Part shown: one piece after another, positions 1-6,814 of the stretch
How positions within the stretch are numbered: position 1 is the stretch's first letter
Layout: the number at the start of each line of letters is the position of its first letter
Notes under the pieces: model-generated
What the model was told of the DNA's origin: nothing
The model's input: only the letters and a program-made list of their open reading frames with translations
Database searches by the model: none
Position numbers and translations under genes: made by a program
Origin: Desulfobulbus sp.
Lineage (GTDB): Bacteria; Pseudomonadota; Gammaproteobacteria; Burkholderiales; Rhodocyclaceae
Direction: 5' to 3'
Assembly: GCA_009782025.1 (NCBI GenBank)
Contig: WQUQ01000072.1
Coordinates: 1 to 6,814 of the forward strand
Length of the DNA stretch: 6,814 nt

Positions 1-1
1 G

Positions 2-505
2 CTAAACCAGCAGCGGACTCGTTTCCAGCCGCTGCCGCAGCCCCAGCAAGGCGTGGCGCACCGACTGTTCGCGCACCGCTGCGCGGTCGCCGGCGAAATG
101 GCGGGTTTGCGCGGCGCAGCCGCCGTCTTTTGCCGCCCAGGCAAAGCAGACGGTGCCGACCGGCTTGTCGGGCGAGCCGCCGCCGGGGCCGGCGATGCCG
201 GTAATGGCCACGGCCCAGTCGGCGCGGCTGTGCGCCAGCGCGCCCTGGGCCATGGCGCGGGCGGTCGCTTCCGAGACCGCACCGTGGCGCGCCAGCGTTG
301 CTTCTGGCACGCCGAGCATGTCCGTCTTGGCGGCATTCGAGTAAGTCACGAAACCGCGATCGAACCAGGCGGAACTGCCGGCGATGGCGGTGACCGCCTG
401 GGCCAGCCAGCCGCCGGTACAGGATTCGGCCGCCGCCAGCCATTCGCCGCGCGCCGCTAAAGTGGCGCCGAGTTCGGCGGCGAGGGTTTGCAGATCGTCG
501 TTCAT
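2..505 (-). CDS. pncC: Nicotinamide-nucleotide amidohydrolase PncC (CinA C-terminal domain family)
   Basis: Stand-alone CinA C-terminal domain protein of 167 residues, the usual length for the single-domain form (E. coli YgaD/PncC type). The family deamidates nicotinamide mononucleotide to nicotinate mononucleotide plus ammonia, in the cytosol, as part of pyridine nucleotide recycling. Visible signatures are AESCTGG at residues 26-32, IAGSSAWFDRGFVTYSNAAK at 41-60, the HGAVSE segment at 74-79, ITGIAGPGGGSPDKPVGTV at 101-119, and the FAGDRAAVR segment at 137-145. These follow the E. coli protein almost position by position, including the start region, so the ATG at 503-505 is well supported although no Shine-Dalgarno sequence is visible before it. 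The TAG stop lies at the extreme left edge (2-4), so the gene is complete. It diverges from rhlE, and a MITE-like element lies 31 bp upstream of its start. The enzyme assignment is from family knowledge; the domain identity is clear. Confidence 0.95.
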   Translation of the reverse strand: MNDDLQTLAAELGATLAARGEWLAAAESCTGGWLAQAVTAIAGSSAWFDRGFVTYSNAAKTDMLGVPEATLARHGAVSEATARAMAQGALAHSRADWAVAITGIAGPGGGSPDKPVGTVCFAWAAKDGGCAAQTRHFAGDRAAVREQSVRHALLGLRQRLETSPLLV

Positions 506-511
506 GGAGCG

Positions 512-539
512 ATGTTACACGCCGCCGGGTTAGACTCAA
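512..539 (-). promoter_or_regulatory. Possible leftward promoter for pncC spanning the MITE junction
   Basis: On the minus strand a TTGAGT hexamer (534-539) is followed after 16 bp by TAACAT (512-517), a passable sigma-70 -35/-10 pair. The TTG comes from the end of the MITE and the AGT from the target duplication, so the -35 exists only because of the insertion. The transcript would begin almost at the pncC ATG and be leaderless or nearly so, which weakens the case. This is pattern matching only. Confidence 0.25.
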
Positions 540-554
540 TACGGTTCACTTAAG
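537..554 (+). repeat. Left terminal inverted repeat of the MITE-like element
   Basis: CAATACGGTTCACTTAAG, an 18 bp perfect inverted match to 673-690. Its outer edge abuts the left copy of the 10 bp direct repeat with no extra base. Confidence 0.92.
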
Positions 555-573
555 CACAATGACCTCTACAGTC

Positions 574-595
574 ATGCTGCGCGTAGTCGCAGCAT
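574..595 (+). repeat. Local hairpin inside the MITE-like element
   Basis: ATGCTGCG pairs with CGCAGCAT (8 bp stem) around the loop CGTAGT. This local fold competes with the longer-range pairing of 571-582 with 631-642 and 585-592 with 621-628, so the element could form alternative structures as single-stranded DNA or RNA. No T-tract follows, so it does not look like an intrinsic terminator. Confidence 0.7.
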
Positions 596-672
596 CCATG
601 CGGTTTGTGGATTCTGCGTACTGCGACTTCGCGCAGCATGACGCGCTTCGCTCCGCGCAGAATGACAAACTC

Positions 673-690
673 CTTAAGTGAACCGTATTG
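673..690 (-). repeat. Right terminal inverted repeat of the MITE-like element
   Basis: CTTAAGTGAACCGTATTG, the exact reverse complement of 537-554, abutting the right copy of GGGTTAGACT at 691-700. It ends 38 bp before the rhlE ATG. A GTG at 678-680, in frame with rhlE, lies inside this repeat and is not the natural helicase start. Confidence 0.92.
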
Positions 691-728
691 GGGTTAGACT
701 GGCTGTTTTTGCGCACCGCCGCATCATC

Positions 729-2045
<1,317 letters not shown>

Positions 2046-2088
2046 AATCCTGCCGTCTCGCGCTGCTCTATCGTGCTGCCAAATGTCC

Positions 2089-2094
2089 TACAAT
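2089..2094 (+). promoter_or_regulatory. Possible -10 element ahead of the sensor kinase
   Basis: TACAAT sits in the 88 bp gap between rhlE and the kinase and would give a leader of about 33 nt. No convincing -35 hexamer is found 16-18 bp upstream, so an activator-dependent or weak promoter, or read-through from rhlE, is equally possible. Confidence 0.25.
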
Positions 2095-2106
2095 GCAGCG
2101 GTGCCG

Positions 2107-2130
2107 ATGGCCGAGCCAACTCTACCCTGA
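2107..2130 (+). other. Possible 7-codon leader reading frame before the sensor kinase
   Basis: An ATG at 2107 opens a short frame (MAEPTLP) that stops with TGA at 2128-2130, three bases before and in the same frame as the kinase ATG at 2134. The stop firmly bounds the kinase start. Neither start has a clear Shine-Dalgarno sequence, so translation of the leader is conjecture. Confidence 0.2.
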
Positions 2131-2133
2131 CCC

Positions 2134-4710
2134 ATGACCCCCACAATTGATCTCTTTCCCTGGGACGAGCATTTCGAAACCGGCCTGCCGGAGGTGGATG
2201 AGCAACATCATCAATTGGTCCGGCTGGTCAACCGGCTGGCCGATGACGTGGCCAACGACGCGCCGCGTGACGAGCTGAAAAGCGTTTTCGACGAACTGCT
2301 GGATTACACCGTCTATCACTTCACGACCGAGGAAGCCGTCTGGGAGCGCCATCTGCCCGGCGCTGACGAGACTCTCGCCCATCGCCAAAGTCACGTCGAA
2401 TTCGCCGCCGAGGCGACGCGGCGGTGTAGCAGCCTGGACGCCGGGCAAGGTCGTGACATCGCCATCGAAACCCTGTTTTACCTGACCCGCTGGCTGGCCT
2501 CGCACATCCTTGAAGCCGATCGTCATATGGCCTACATCGTGCTCGCCCTCGAATCCGGGCTGGCCCCCGAGGCCGCCCGCGCTCACGCCGAACGGCGGAT
2601 GACCGGGGCGACGCGGACCTTGACCGAAATCATCCTCAATACCTTCGCCAGACTGTTGAACAATACCCTGCAACTGAAGCAGGAAATCGCCGAACGTCGC
2701 CAGGCCGACGCGGCGCTGGCGCGCGAAAGCGAAAAGAACCGGGCGCTGCTGCGCAATGCCAGCGACGGCGTCCATATCATCGATGCCAGCGGCAGGCTGG
2801 TCGAAGTCAGCGACTCCTTCTGCGCCATGCTCGGTTATCGGCGCGACGAGATGATCGGCATGAAAATCGAGCAATGGGACACCCATTTCAGCCCCGCCGA
2901 GCATGAACTGAGGCTGCGCGAACAATTCACGCACAATGGTCGCTCGGTATTTGAAAGCCGGCACCAGCGCAAGGATGGCAGCATGATCGATGTCGAGATC
3001 AGCGGCTATGCGCTGTGGATCGACGGTCAGCCGCTGGCCTTCTATTCCTCGCGCGACATCTCCGAGCGCAAGCGCATCCAGGACGCCCTGCGCGAAAGCG
3101 AAACCCGCTGGCGCCGGCTCTACGAGGAATCGGCCATGCCCTTCCTGCTGTATGAGAACGGCGTTTTCATCAACTGCAACCGCGCCGCCCAGCAGATGCT
3201 CGGCCTGGAGTCGCGCGCGGCGATCCGCGGCTGCACGCCGGCGTCGATCTCGCCTGTCCGCCAGCCGGATGGCCGCTTGTCGGCGGAGGTCATTGCCGCC
3301 CTGCTGGAACGCTTGTCCGCCGACGGCAAGCACCGGCTCGAATGGGAGCACTGCCGGGCCGATGGCAGCCGCTTCCAGGTCGATATGATGTTGACCCTCA
3401 TCGTCCACCATAACCGCAATCTGGTGCACGTCTCCTGGCGCGACATCACCGAGCAGAAGCGCCTGCAACGCGAACTGGAGGAACACCAGCGCCACCTCGA
3501 AGACCTGGTGACGCAACGCACCCACGACCTGTCCCTGGCCAAGGATGCCGCCGAGGCGGCCAGCCGGGCCAAGAGCGCTTTCCTGGCCAATATGAGCCAC
3601 GAACTGCGCACGCCGATGAACGCCATCATGGGCATGACCGGACTTGCCCTGCGCCGCGCCGACGATCCGCGCTTGCGGGATCAGTTGGGCAAGATCGACC
3701 AGGCGGCGCAACATCTGCTGGCGATCATCAACGACATTCTCGACATTTCCAAGATCGAAGCCGAGCGGCTGACCCTCGAAACCGTCGACTTCCACCTTGC
3801 CGAAACGCTCGACCAACTGCACAACCTGATCGCCCATAAAGTGGCCGAGAAGGGGCTGTGGCTGCGCTTCGACACGGCTTCCGAATTGGCCGGCCTGGGC
3901 CTGCGCGGCGATCCGCTGCGGCTGCGGCAGATCCTGTTCAACCTGGTCGGCAACGCCCTCAAATTTACCGAAACCGGCGGCATCACCATCCACGTCGGGC
4001 TGGTCGAAAAGGATGAGGTCGGCGTGGCCCTGCGTTTCGCCGTCGAGGATACCGGCATCGGCATTGCCGCCACCGATCAGATGCGCCTGTTCCAGATCTT
4101 TGAACAGGCCGATAGCTCGACCACCCGGCGCTACGGCGGCACCGGCCTCGGTCTGGCGATCAGCAAGCGTCTGGCGCAGATGATGGGCGGCGACATTGGC
4201 GTCGACAGCGAGCCGGGCGTCGGCAGCTGCTTCTGGTTTACCGCCCGTTTCCTGTTGGCGGAGATGGAGAAAACCTACGTTTCCGTGATTCTTTCCGGCA
4301 CGCCGGAAAACCGCTTGCGCCAGGAATGCGCCGGCATGCAGGTGTTGCTGGCCGAGGACGAGCCGGTCAACCAGGAAATCACCCGCAGCCTGCTCGAAGA
4401 AGTCGGCCTGAACGTCGCCATCGCCAATGACGGCGCCGAAGCCGTGGCCATGTGCCAGAAAAATTCCTACGACCTGATCCTGATGGACATGCAGATGCCG
4501 CAGCTCAACGGCATCGAGGCCACCCGGCAGATTCGCCGCCTGCCCGCCCACGGCATGACGCCGATCCTGGCGATGACCGCCAACGCTTTCGCCCAGGATC
4601 GCCAGGCCTGCCTCGACGCCGGCATGAACGACCACATCGCCAAACCGGTCGACCCCGACGCCCTGTTCACCATCCTGCTCTACTGGCTCAACCGGATGCA
4701 GCAGCGTTGA
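2134..4710 (+). CDS. Soluble hybrid sensor histidine kinase: hemerythrin-PAS-PAS-HisKA-HATPase-REC
   Basis: An 858-residue cytosolic hybrid kinase without signal peptide or membrane segments. Residues 4-137 form a bacteriohemerythrin domain with the complete diiron ligand set: H25 (VDEQHHQL), H62 and E66 (YHFTTEE), H83 and H87 (HRQSH), H124 and D129 (HILEAD). Two PAS domains follow (about 200-312 and 322-440, each ending in a PAC-like RDISERKR or RDITEQKR segment), then a coiled-coil linker (about 440-480). The HisKA H box is [18 protein letters not shown] with phospho-acceptor H489. The ATPase has N box residues N603 and N607, G1 DTGIGI (639-644), F box FQIFEQAD and G2 [10 protein letters not shown] (668-677). 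The receiver (about 735-855) has acidic pocket E741/D742, acceptor D785, T815 and K837. Hemerythrin domains bind O2 or sense redox state through a diiron site, so I infer an oxygen or redox-responsive kinase. No HPt domain, response regulator or output gene is adjacent. The start is bounded by an in-frame TGA at 2128-2130. Confidence 0.95.
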   Translation: MTPTIDLFPWDEHFETGLPEVDEQHHQLVRLVNRLADDVANDAPRDELKSVFDELLDYTVYHFTTEEAVWERHLPGADETLAHRQSHVEFAAEATRRCSSLDAGQGRDIAIETLFYLTRWLASHILEADRHMAYIVLALESGLAPEAARAHAERRMTGATRTLTEIILNTFARLLNNTLQLKQEIAERRQADAALARESEKNRALLRNASDGVHIIDASGRLVEVSDSFCAMLGYRRDEMIGMKIEQWDTHFSPAEHELRLREQFTHNGRSVFESRHQRKDGSMIDVEISGYALWIDGQPLAFYSSRDISERKRIQDALRESETRWRRLYEESAMPFLLYENGVFINCNRAAQQMLGLESRAAIRGCTPASISPVRQPDGRLSAEVIAALLERLSADGKHRLEWEHCRADGSRFQVDMMLTLIVHHNRNLVHVSWRDITEQKRLQRELEEHQRHLEDLVTQRTHDLSLAKDAAEAASRAKSAFLANMSHELRTPMNAIMGMTGLALRRADDPRLRDQLGKIDQAAQHLLAIINDILDISKIEAERLTLETVDFHLAETLDQLHNLIAHKVAEKGLWLRFDTASELAGLGLRGDPLRLRQILFNLVGNALKFTETGGITIHVGLVEKDEVGVALRFAVEDTGIGIAATDQMRLFQIFEQADSSTTRRYGGTGLGLAISKRLAQMMGGDIGVDSEPGVGSCFWFTARFLLAEMEKTYVSVILSGTPENRLRQECAGMQVLLAEDEPVNQEITRSLLEEVGLNVAIANDGAEAVAMCQKNSYDLILMDMQMPQLNGIEATRQIRRLPAHGMTPILAMTANAFAQDRQACLDAGMNDHIAKPVDPDALFTILLYWLNRMQQR

Positions 4711-4850
4711 TTCCGTTGTCAATCAACCCCTTATTCCATCTTCAAATCAGCCGAGGACGCGAAGGCGAAGCGAGAGACAGTACGGTTGTACGGCAAGCGA
4801 AGCCGGCGATCGGTTGATTGGGAAATGGAATTACTTTTCAGGAGATCATC
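4711..4850. other. 140 bp intergenic spacer with a distant 9 bp inverted repeat
   Basis: No gene is seen between the kinase stop and the next start. CAATCAACC (4720-4728) is the reverse complement of GGTTGATTG (4812-4820). The segments between them show GCGAAG-rich short repeats and a TACGGTTGTACGG direct repeat near 4781-4793. No T-tract terminator or good sigma-70 pair was found, although the small membrane protein gene must have a promoter here or be read through from the kinase. Confidence 0.4.
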
Positions 4851-5096
4851 ATGGGCATCATCTGGACCATCGTGCTCGGCTTCGTCATCGGCGTCATCGC
4901 CAAACTGTTGCACCCCGGCAAGGAAAACATGGGCTTCATCGCCACCGTCCTGCTCGGCATCGCCGGTTCCTTCCTGGCCGGCCTGATCGGCCAGTTCCTC
5001 GGCTGGTACACGGCGGGCGAAGGCGCCGGCATGATCGCCTCGGTGATCGTCGCCGTCATCCTGCTGGTCATTTACGGTCGCCTGCGCGCCCGCTGA
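4851..5096 (+). CDS. GlsB/YeaQ/YmgE family small membrane protein (transglycosylase-associated family)
   Basis: An 81-residue inner-membrane protein with three predicted hydrophobic helices (about 2-20, 27-51 and 58-77) and the family hallmark: a PGK turn after helix 1 (HPGKENMGFIATVLLGIAG, 21-39), glycine-rich helices, and a short basic C-terminus (YGRLRAR). It resembles E. coli YeaQ along its length. The family is often induced in stress or stationary phase, but its biochemical role is not established; the name transglycosylase-associated is historical. The ATG at 4851 is chosen because a GGAG Shine-Dalgarno (4841-4844) lies just before it; a TTG 33 bp upstream in frame has no such support and would add a non-family extension. 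The SIMPL gene begins 33 bp after the stop, which suggests one transcript. Confidence 0.9.
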   Translation: MGIIWTIVLGFVIGVIAKLLHPGKENMGFIATVLLGIAGSFLAGLIGQFLGWYTAGEGAGMIASVIVAVILLVIYGRLRAR

Positions 5097-5115
5097 ACGC
5101 CCGATCCCAATCACC

Positions 5116-5120
5116 GGAGG
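5116..5120 (+). promoter_or_regulatory. Shine-Dalgarno sequence of the SIMPL-domain gene
   Basis: GGAGG lies nine bases before the ATG at 5130, one of the few strong ribosome binding sites in the window. It fixes the start of the secreted protein. Confidence 0.8.
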
Positions 5121-5129
5121 AAATCCGCC

Positions 5130-5807
5130 ATGCGCGCGCCCGCTCTCGCCATCCTGTTTGCCGCCACCCTGTTTGCCACCGCCCATGCCGGCCCGTTGAT
5201 CGAATTGAGCGCCGAGGCCAGCCAGCCGGCCGCCAACGACCTGCTGCGCGCCAGCGTCTATGCCGAAGCCAGCGGCGGCAACCCGGCCGAACTGGCGCGC
5301 CAGATCAACCAGGACATCGGCGAGGCGCTGACGCTGATTCGCGGCTATCCGGCGGTCGCGGTCAAGAGCGGCCAGCAGAACACCTTTCCGGTCTATGGCC
5401 AGAATCAGAAACTGGAAAATTGGCGCATGCGTTCCGAATTGCTGCTGGAAACGAAGGATGTGGCGGCGCTGTCGGAATTGCTCGGCAAGTTGCCGGCGCG
5501 GCGTCTGGTTCTCGGTCACCTGAGTCAATCGCCGTCGCCGGCGACGCGCACGGCGGCGGAAAATGCCGCGACGCGCGCCGCGATCAGCGCCTTCCACGCC
5601 CGCGCCGGACTGATTGCCGAGCAGTTCGGCAAACCCTACCAGATCAAGCTGCTGCGGGTCAGCCAGCAGGGTTCATTTCAGCCGCCGCCGCCGATATTCC
5701 GCGCCGCCAGTCCGATGGCGGCGGCAGCGGCGGCTCCGATGCCGATCGAAGCCGGCGAAAGCCAGGTCACGACCTATATCAACGGCCAGATCGAACTGGG
5801 CGACTGA
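5130..5807 (+). CDS. Secreted SIMPL-domain (DUF541) protein
   Basis: A 225-residue protein with a clear Sec signal peptide: positive N-terminus MRAPALA, hydrophobic core, and an AHA cleavage site after residue 20. The mature part matches the SIMPL/DUF541 pattern: an opening beta strand IELSAEASQPAANDLLRASV, a helical segment that pairs residues with a distant strand, FPVYGQNQKLENWRMRSELLLE (86-107, the characteristic y-W-r-s-L-l strand), AAENAATRAAISAFHARAGLIAEQFG (142-167, the A-rich helix), YQIKLLRVSQQ (170-180) and the terminal strand GQIEL. The family includes E. coli YggE, linked to oxidative stress defence, and periplasmic or outer-membrane proteins; the molecular activity is not known. 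A Pro/Ala-rich loop (183-205: QPPPP, then an Ala run) before the last strand looks like a flexible insertion. It is probably co-transcribed with the GlsB-type gene and converges with yceH, with only 12 bp between the stops. Confidence 0.88.
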   Translation: MRAPALAILFAATLFATAHAGPLIELSAEASQPAANDLLRASVYAEASGGNPAELARQINQDIGEALTLIRGYPAVAVKSGQQNTFPVYGQNQKLENWRMRSELLLETKDVAALSELLGKLPARRLVLGHLSQSPSPATRTAAENAATRAAISAFHARAGLIAEQFGKPYQIKLLRVSQQGSFQPPPPIFRAASPMAAAAAAPMPIEAGESQVTTYINGQIELGD

Positions 5808-5819
5808 GCGCAGCGCGCG

Positions 5820-6455
5820 CTAACCCCCCAATTCAGCACACAGACCGGCCAGTAGCCCGCGCAAATCGGCGACCTCGGTTTCGAGCGCGGCGACGCGGGC
5901 TTTCAACTCGAACAATTCCTCATGGCAGCCGCGCGGCATGGCGGGCGGCGGCGCCTCGCCAAGCGCCGGCTGACCGCTCAACAGATGGCTCCAGCGGTTC
6001 TCGCGGGCGCCGGGCAGGCGCGGCAATTCGACCACCAGACCACGTCCGGCCAGTTCATCGAGAAAAGCCTCGACCGAGGAAATATCGGCGAAGCGGTATA
6101 ACCGCTCGCAATTGAGGCGCAATTCGCCGGCCGTCTGCGGGCCGCGCAGCATCAGCACGGCCAGTAGCGCCGCCGCCTGACCCGGTACGGCCAGCGCCTT
6201 CTCCAGCCGATGCTCGAAGCGCGGCACGCGGCTGCCGCTGACCTCGACCGTCAGGCCCGCCGCCTTCAGGGCATCCAGCGCCTGGGCGATGTCCGCCTCG
6301 CTCAGATCGAGCACCGGCTGGCGGCTGCTCTTCTGGTTGCAGCCGGCGGCCAGGGCGTTGAGCGACAAGGGGTAGGCGTCGGGTACGGTGCGCTGCTTCT
6401 CCAGCAGCGTGCCGAGCACGCGGGTTTCGGTCAGGGTCAGGATGGGCAGGGTCAT
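5820..6455 (-). CDS. yceH: YceH family protein (DUF480, UPF0502)
   Basis: A 211-residue protein matching E. coli YceH throughout: LTETRVLGTLLEKQRTVPDAYPLSLNAL (8-35), CNQKSSRQPVLDLSE (39-53), SGSRVPRFEHRL (73-84), LMLRGPQTAGELR (101-113), and a C-terminal coiled coil (about 178-209, ELKARVAALETEVADLRG). The family folds as two winged-helix domains, so nucleic-acid binding is plausible but no function is established. The ATG at 6453-6455 is preferred because it gives the family N-terminus; a TTG at 6489-6491 in frame would add 12 residues without clear ribosome binding support. No strong Shine-Dalgarno sequence is visible for either start. It converges with the SIMPL gene and diverges from a short rightward frame that starts 66 bp away. 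Confidence 0.93.
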   Translation of the reverse strand: MTLPILTLTETRVLGTLLEKQRTVPDAYPLSLNALAAGCNQKSSRQPVLDLSEADIAQALDALKAAGLTVEVSGSRVPRFEHRLEKALAVPGQAAALLAVLMLRGPQTAGELRLNCERLYRFADISSVEAFLDELAGRGLVVELPRLPGARENRWSHLLSGQPALGEAPPPAMPRGCHEELFELKARVAALETEVADLRGLLAGLCAELGG

Positions 6456-6521
6456 GGCGGGATCCGCTTTGTACTTCGGGTTGACGATCAATCAGGCCGG
6501 CCATCGCGGTATCCTTGCGCC

Positions 6522-6814
6522 ATGGCCAAGCGCAAGTGTATGGGATCGCGGCGGCGAAAAGGCCTGTTTGGCTGGCTCAAGGCCTTGTTTCTGTCGCCGC
6601 CGGAATCCCCGCCCGAACCCGTTTCCGACATCGAACAGGCGCGCCGCCTGCTCGCTGCGATCGATCGCGGCGGCATTCCGCTCAACCCGGCGCGGGTGAG
6701 TCACTCCGGGCTAAAGCGAGTTCGGTTCAAATGCTTACACAATCTGGCGCTGCTCCCCCCATCCCAACCTTCCCCCGCAGGCGGGGGAAGGGGCTTTGTT
6801 CCCTCCCCTGCTTG
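6522..6814 (+). pseudogene. Short hypothetical gene, apparently cut off by repeat DNA near 6698
   Basis: An ATG at 6522 opens a frame that stays open to the window edge, so its end is not seen. The first 59 codons (6522-6698) look coding: a basic start (MAKRKCMGSRRRKGLFGWLK), a Pro-rich hinge, then DIEQARRLLAAIDRGGIPLNPARV (36-59), with the GC-rich third positions typical of this genome. From memory, small betaproteobacterial hypothetical proteins share a RLLAAIDxGGIPLNPARV segment followed by an ALGLEVS-like segment; I cannot confirm this here. After NPARV the frame instead reads SHSGLKRVRFK and then PSQPSPAGGGRG, which is a typical translation of a GC-rich intergenic repeat, and codon use changes. 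I infer that a repeat interrupts or replaces the 3' part. It could instead be an intact protein with an unusual tail. Function unknown. Confidence 0.45.
6768..6791. repeat. Strong GC-rich hairpin, REP-like repeat
   Basis: CCTTCCCCCGC pairs perfectly with GCGGGGGAAGG (11 bp stem, 2 base loop AG). The following GGGCTTTGTTCCCTCCCCTGCTTG looks like the start of another unit of the same C-rich/G-rich type, cut by the window edge. Short palindromes of this kind are frequent extragenic repeats in GC-rich proteobacteria. It lies in the part of the right-hand frame that no longer looks coding. No T-tract follows, so it is a repeat rather than a classical terminator. Confidence 0.7.

Larger units (their letters stand above)
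527..700. mobile_element. MITE-like non-autonomous insertion with 10 bp target duplication
   Basis: A 154 bp element (537-690) is bounded by perfect 18 bp terminal inverted repeats, CAATACGGTTCACTTAAG at 537-554 and its exact reverse complement at 673-690. It is flanked immediately by an exact 10 bp direct repeat GGGTTAGACT (527-536 and 691-700), as expected for a target-site duplication. The inside is also self-complementary: 571-582 pairs with 631-642 (12 bp), 585-592 with 621-628 (8 bp) and 594-598 with 608-612 (5 bp), so the whole element can fold into one long interrupted hairpin. It carries no plausible gene; reading frames through it are extensions of shadow frames. It sits between the starts of pncC and rhlE. 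Removing it and one target copy restores a 59 bp intergenic gap. The transposase family that moved it cannot be named from this window. Confidence 0.9.

Noticed and set aside
2122..4722. An 866-codon open frame on the minus strand opposite the whole sensor kinase
   Set aside because: It has no recognisable domain, its composition is that of an antisense shadow in GC-rich DNA, and the plus strand encodes an unmistakable multi-domain kinase with every motif in place.
4720..4820. CAATCAACC and GGTTGATTG as ends of a second MITE
   Set aside because: Only 9 bp match, the flanks show no direct repeat, and no further nested complementarity was found, so chance is a fair explanation.
5808..5822. AGCGCGCGCT palindrome between the convergent stops as a bidirectional terminator
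   Set aside because: The stem has no loop-forming spacer and no T-tract on either strand.
4814..6115. A 433-codon plus-strand frame crossing the GlsB-type gene, the SIMPL gene and part of yceH
   Set aside because: It is out of frame with three well-supported genes and its product is a low-complexity Arg/Pro/Ala string.
6481..6515. TTGACG followed by TATCCT as a promoter for the right-hand short gene
   Set aside because: The spacing is about 23 bp, too long for a sigma-70 promoter.

Overview
The window looks like chromosomal DNA from a GC-rich betaproteobacterium. The closest matches I recall are Rhodocyclales (Dechloromonas/Azonexus/Accumulibacter-like). This rests on codon use, on E. coli-like sequences for PncC, RhlE and YceH, and on a diiron hemerythrin domain fused to a hybrid sensor kinase, a combination familiar in redox-flexible members of that order. 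The genus is inference. No phage, plasmid, CRISPR, tRNA or rRNA gene was recognised.

Layout, left to right. pncC (nicotinamide-nucleotide amidase, leftward) and rhlE (DEAD-box RNA helicase, rightward) diverge from a 223 bp gap. About 154 bp of that gap is an apparently intact MITE-like element with perfect 18 bp terminal inverted repeats and a perfect 10 bp target duplication. Next is a large soluble sensor kinase, hemerythrin-PAS-PAS-HisKA-HATPase-REC, with all seven expected diiron ligands and all kinase and receiver key residues. A 140 bp spacer follows. Then come a small GlsB/YeaQ-type three-helix membrane protein and a secreted SIMPL-domain protein, probably co-transcribed, converging on a leftward yceH (DUF480). 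At the right edge a short rightward reading frame starts well but appears to run into non-coding repeat DNA with a strong GC-rich hairpin. It may be a gene cut by a repeat.

Functionally the genes are mostly housekeeping or stress related: NMN recycling, RNA remodelling, oxygen/redox sensing by the hemerythrin kinase, and envelope or oxidative stress (GlsB, SIMPL). They do not form one pathway. The kinase is an orphan here: no HPt protein, response regulator or output gene is next to it. The points most worth a second look are the MITE with its fresh-looking target duplication and possible effect on the pncC promoter, the complete hemerythrin site on the kinase, and the apparent repeat insertion in the gene at the right end. 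I do not see a clearly new multi-gene system.
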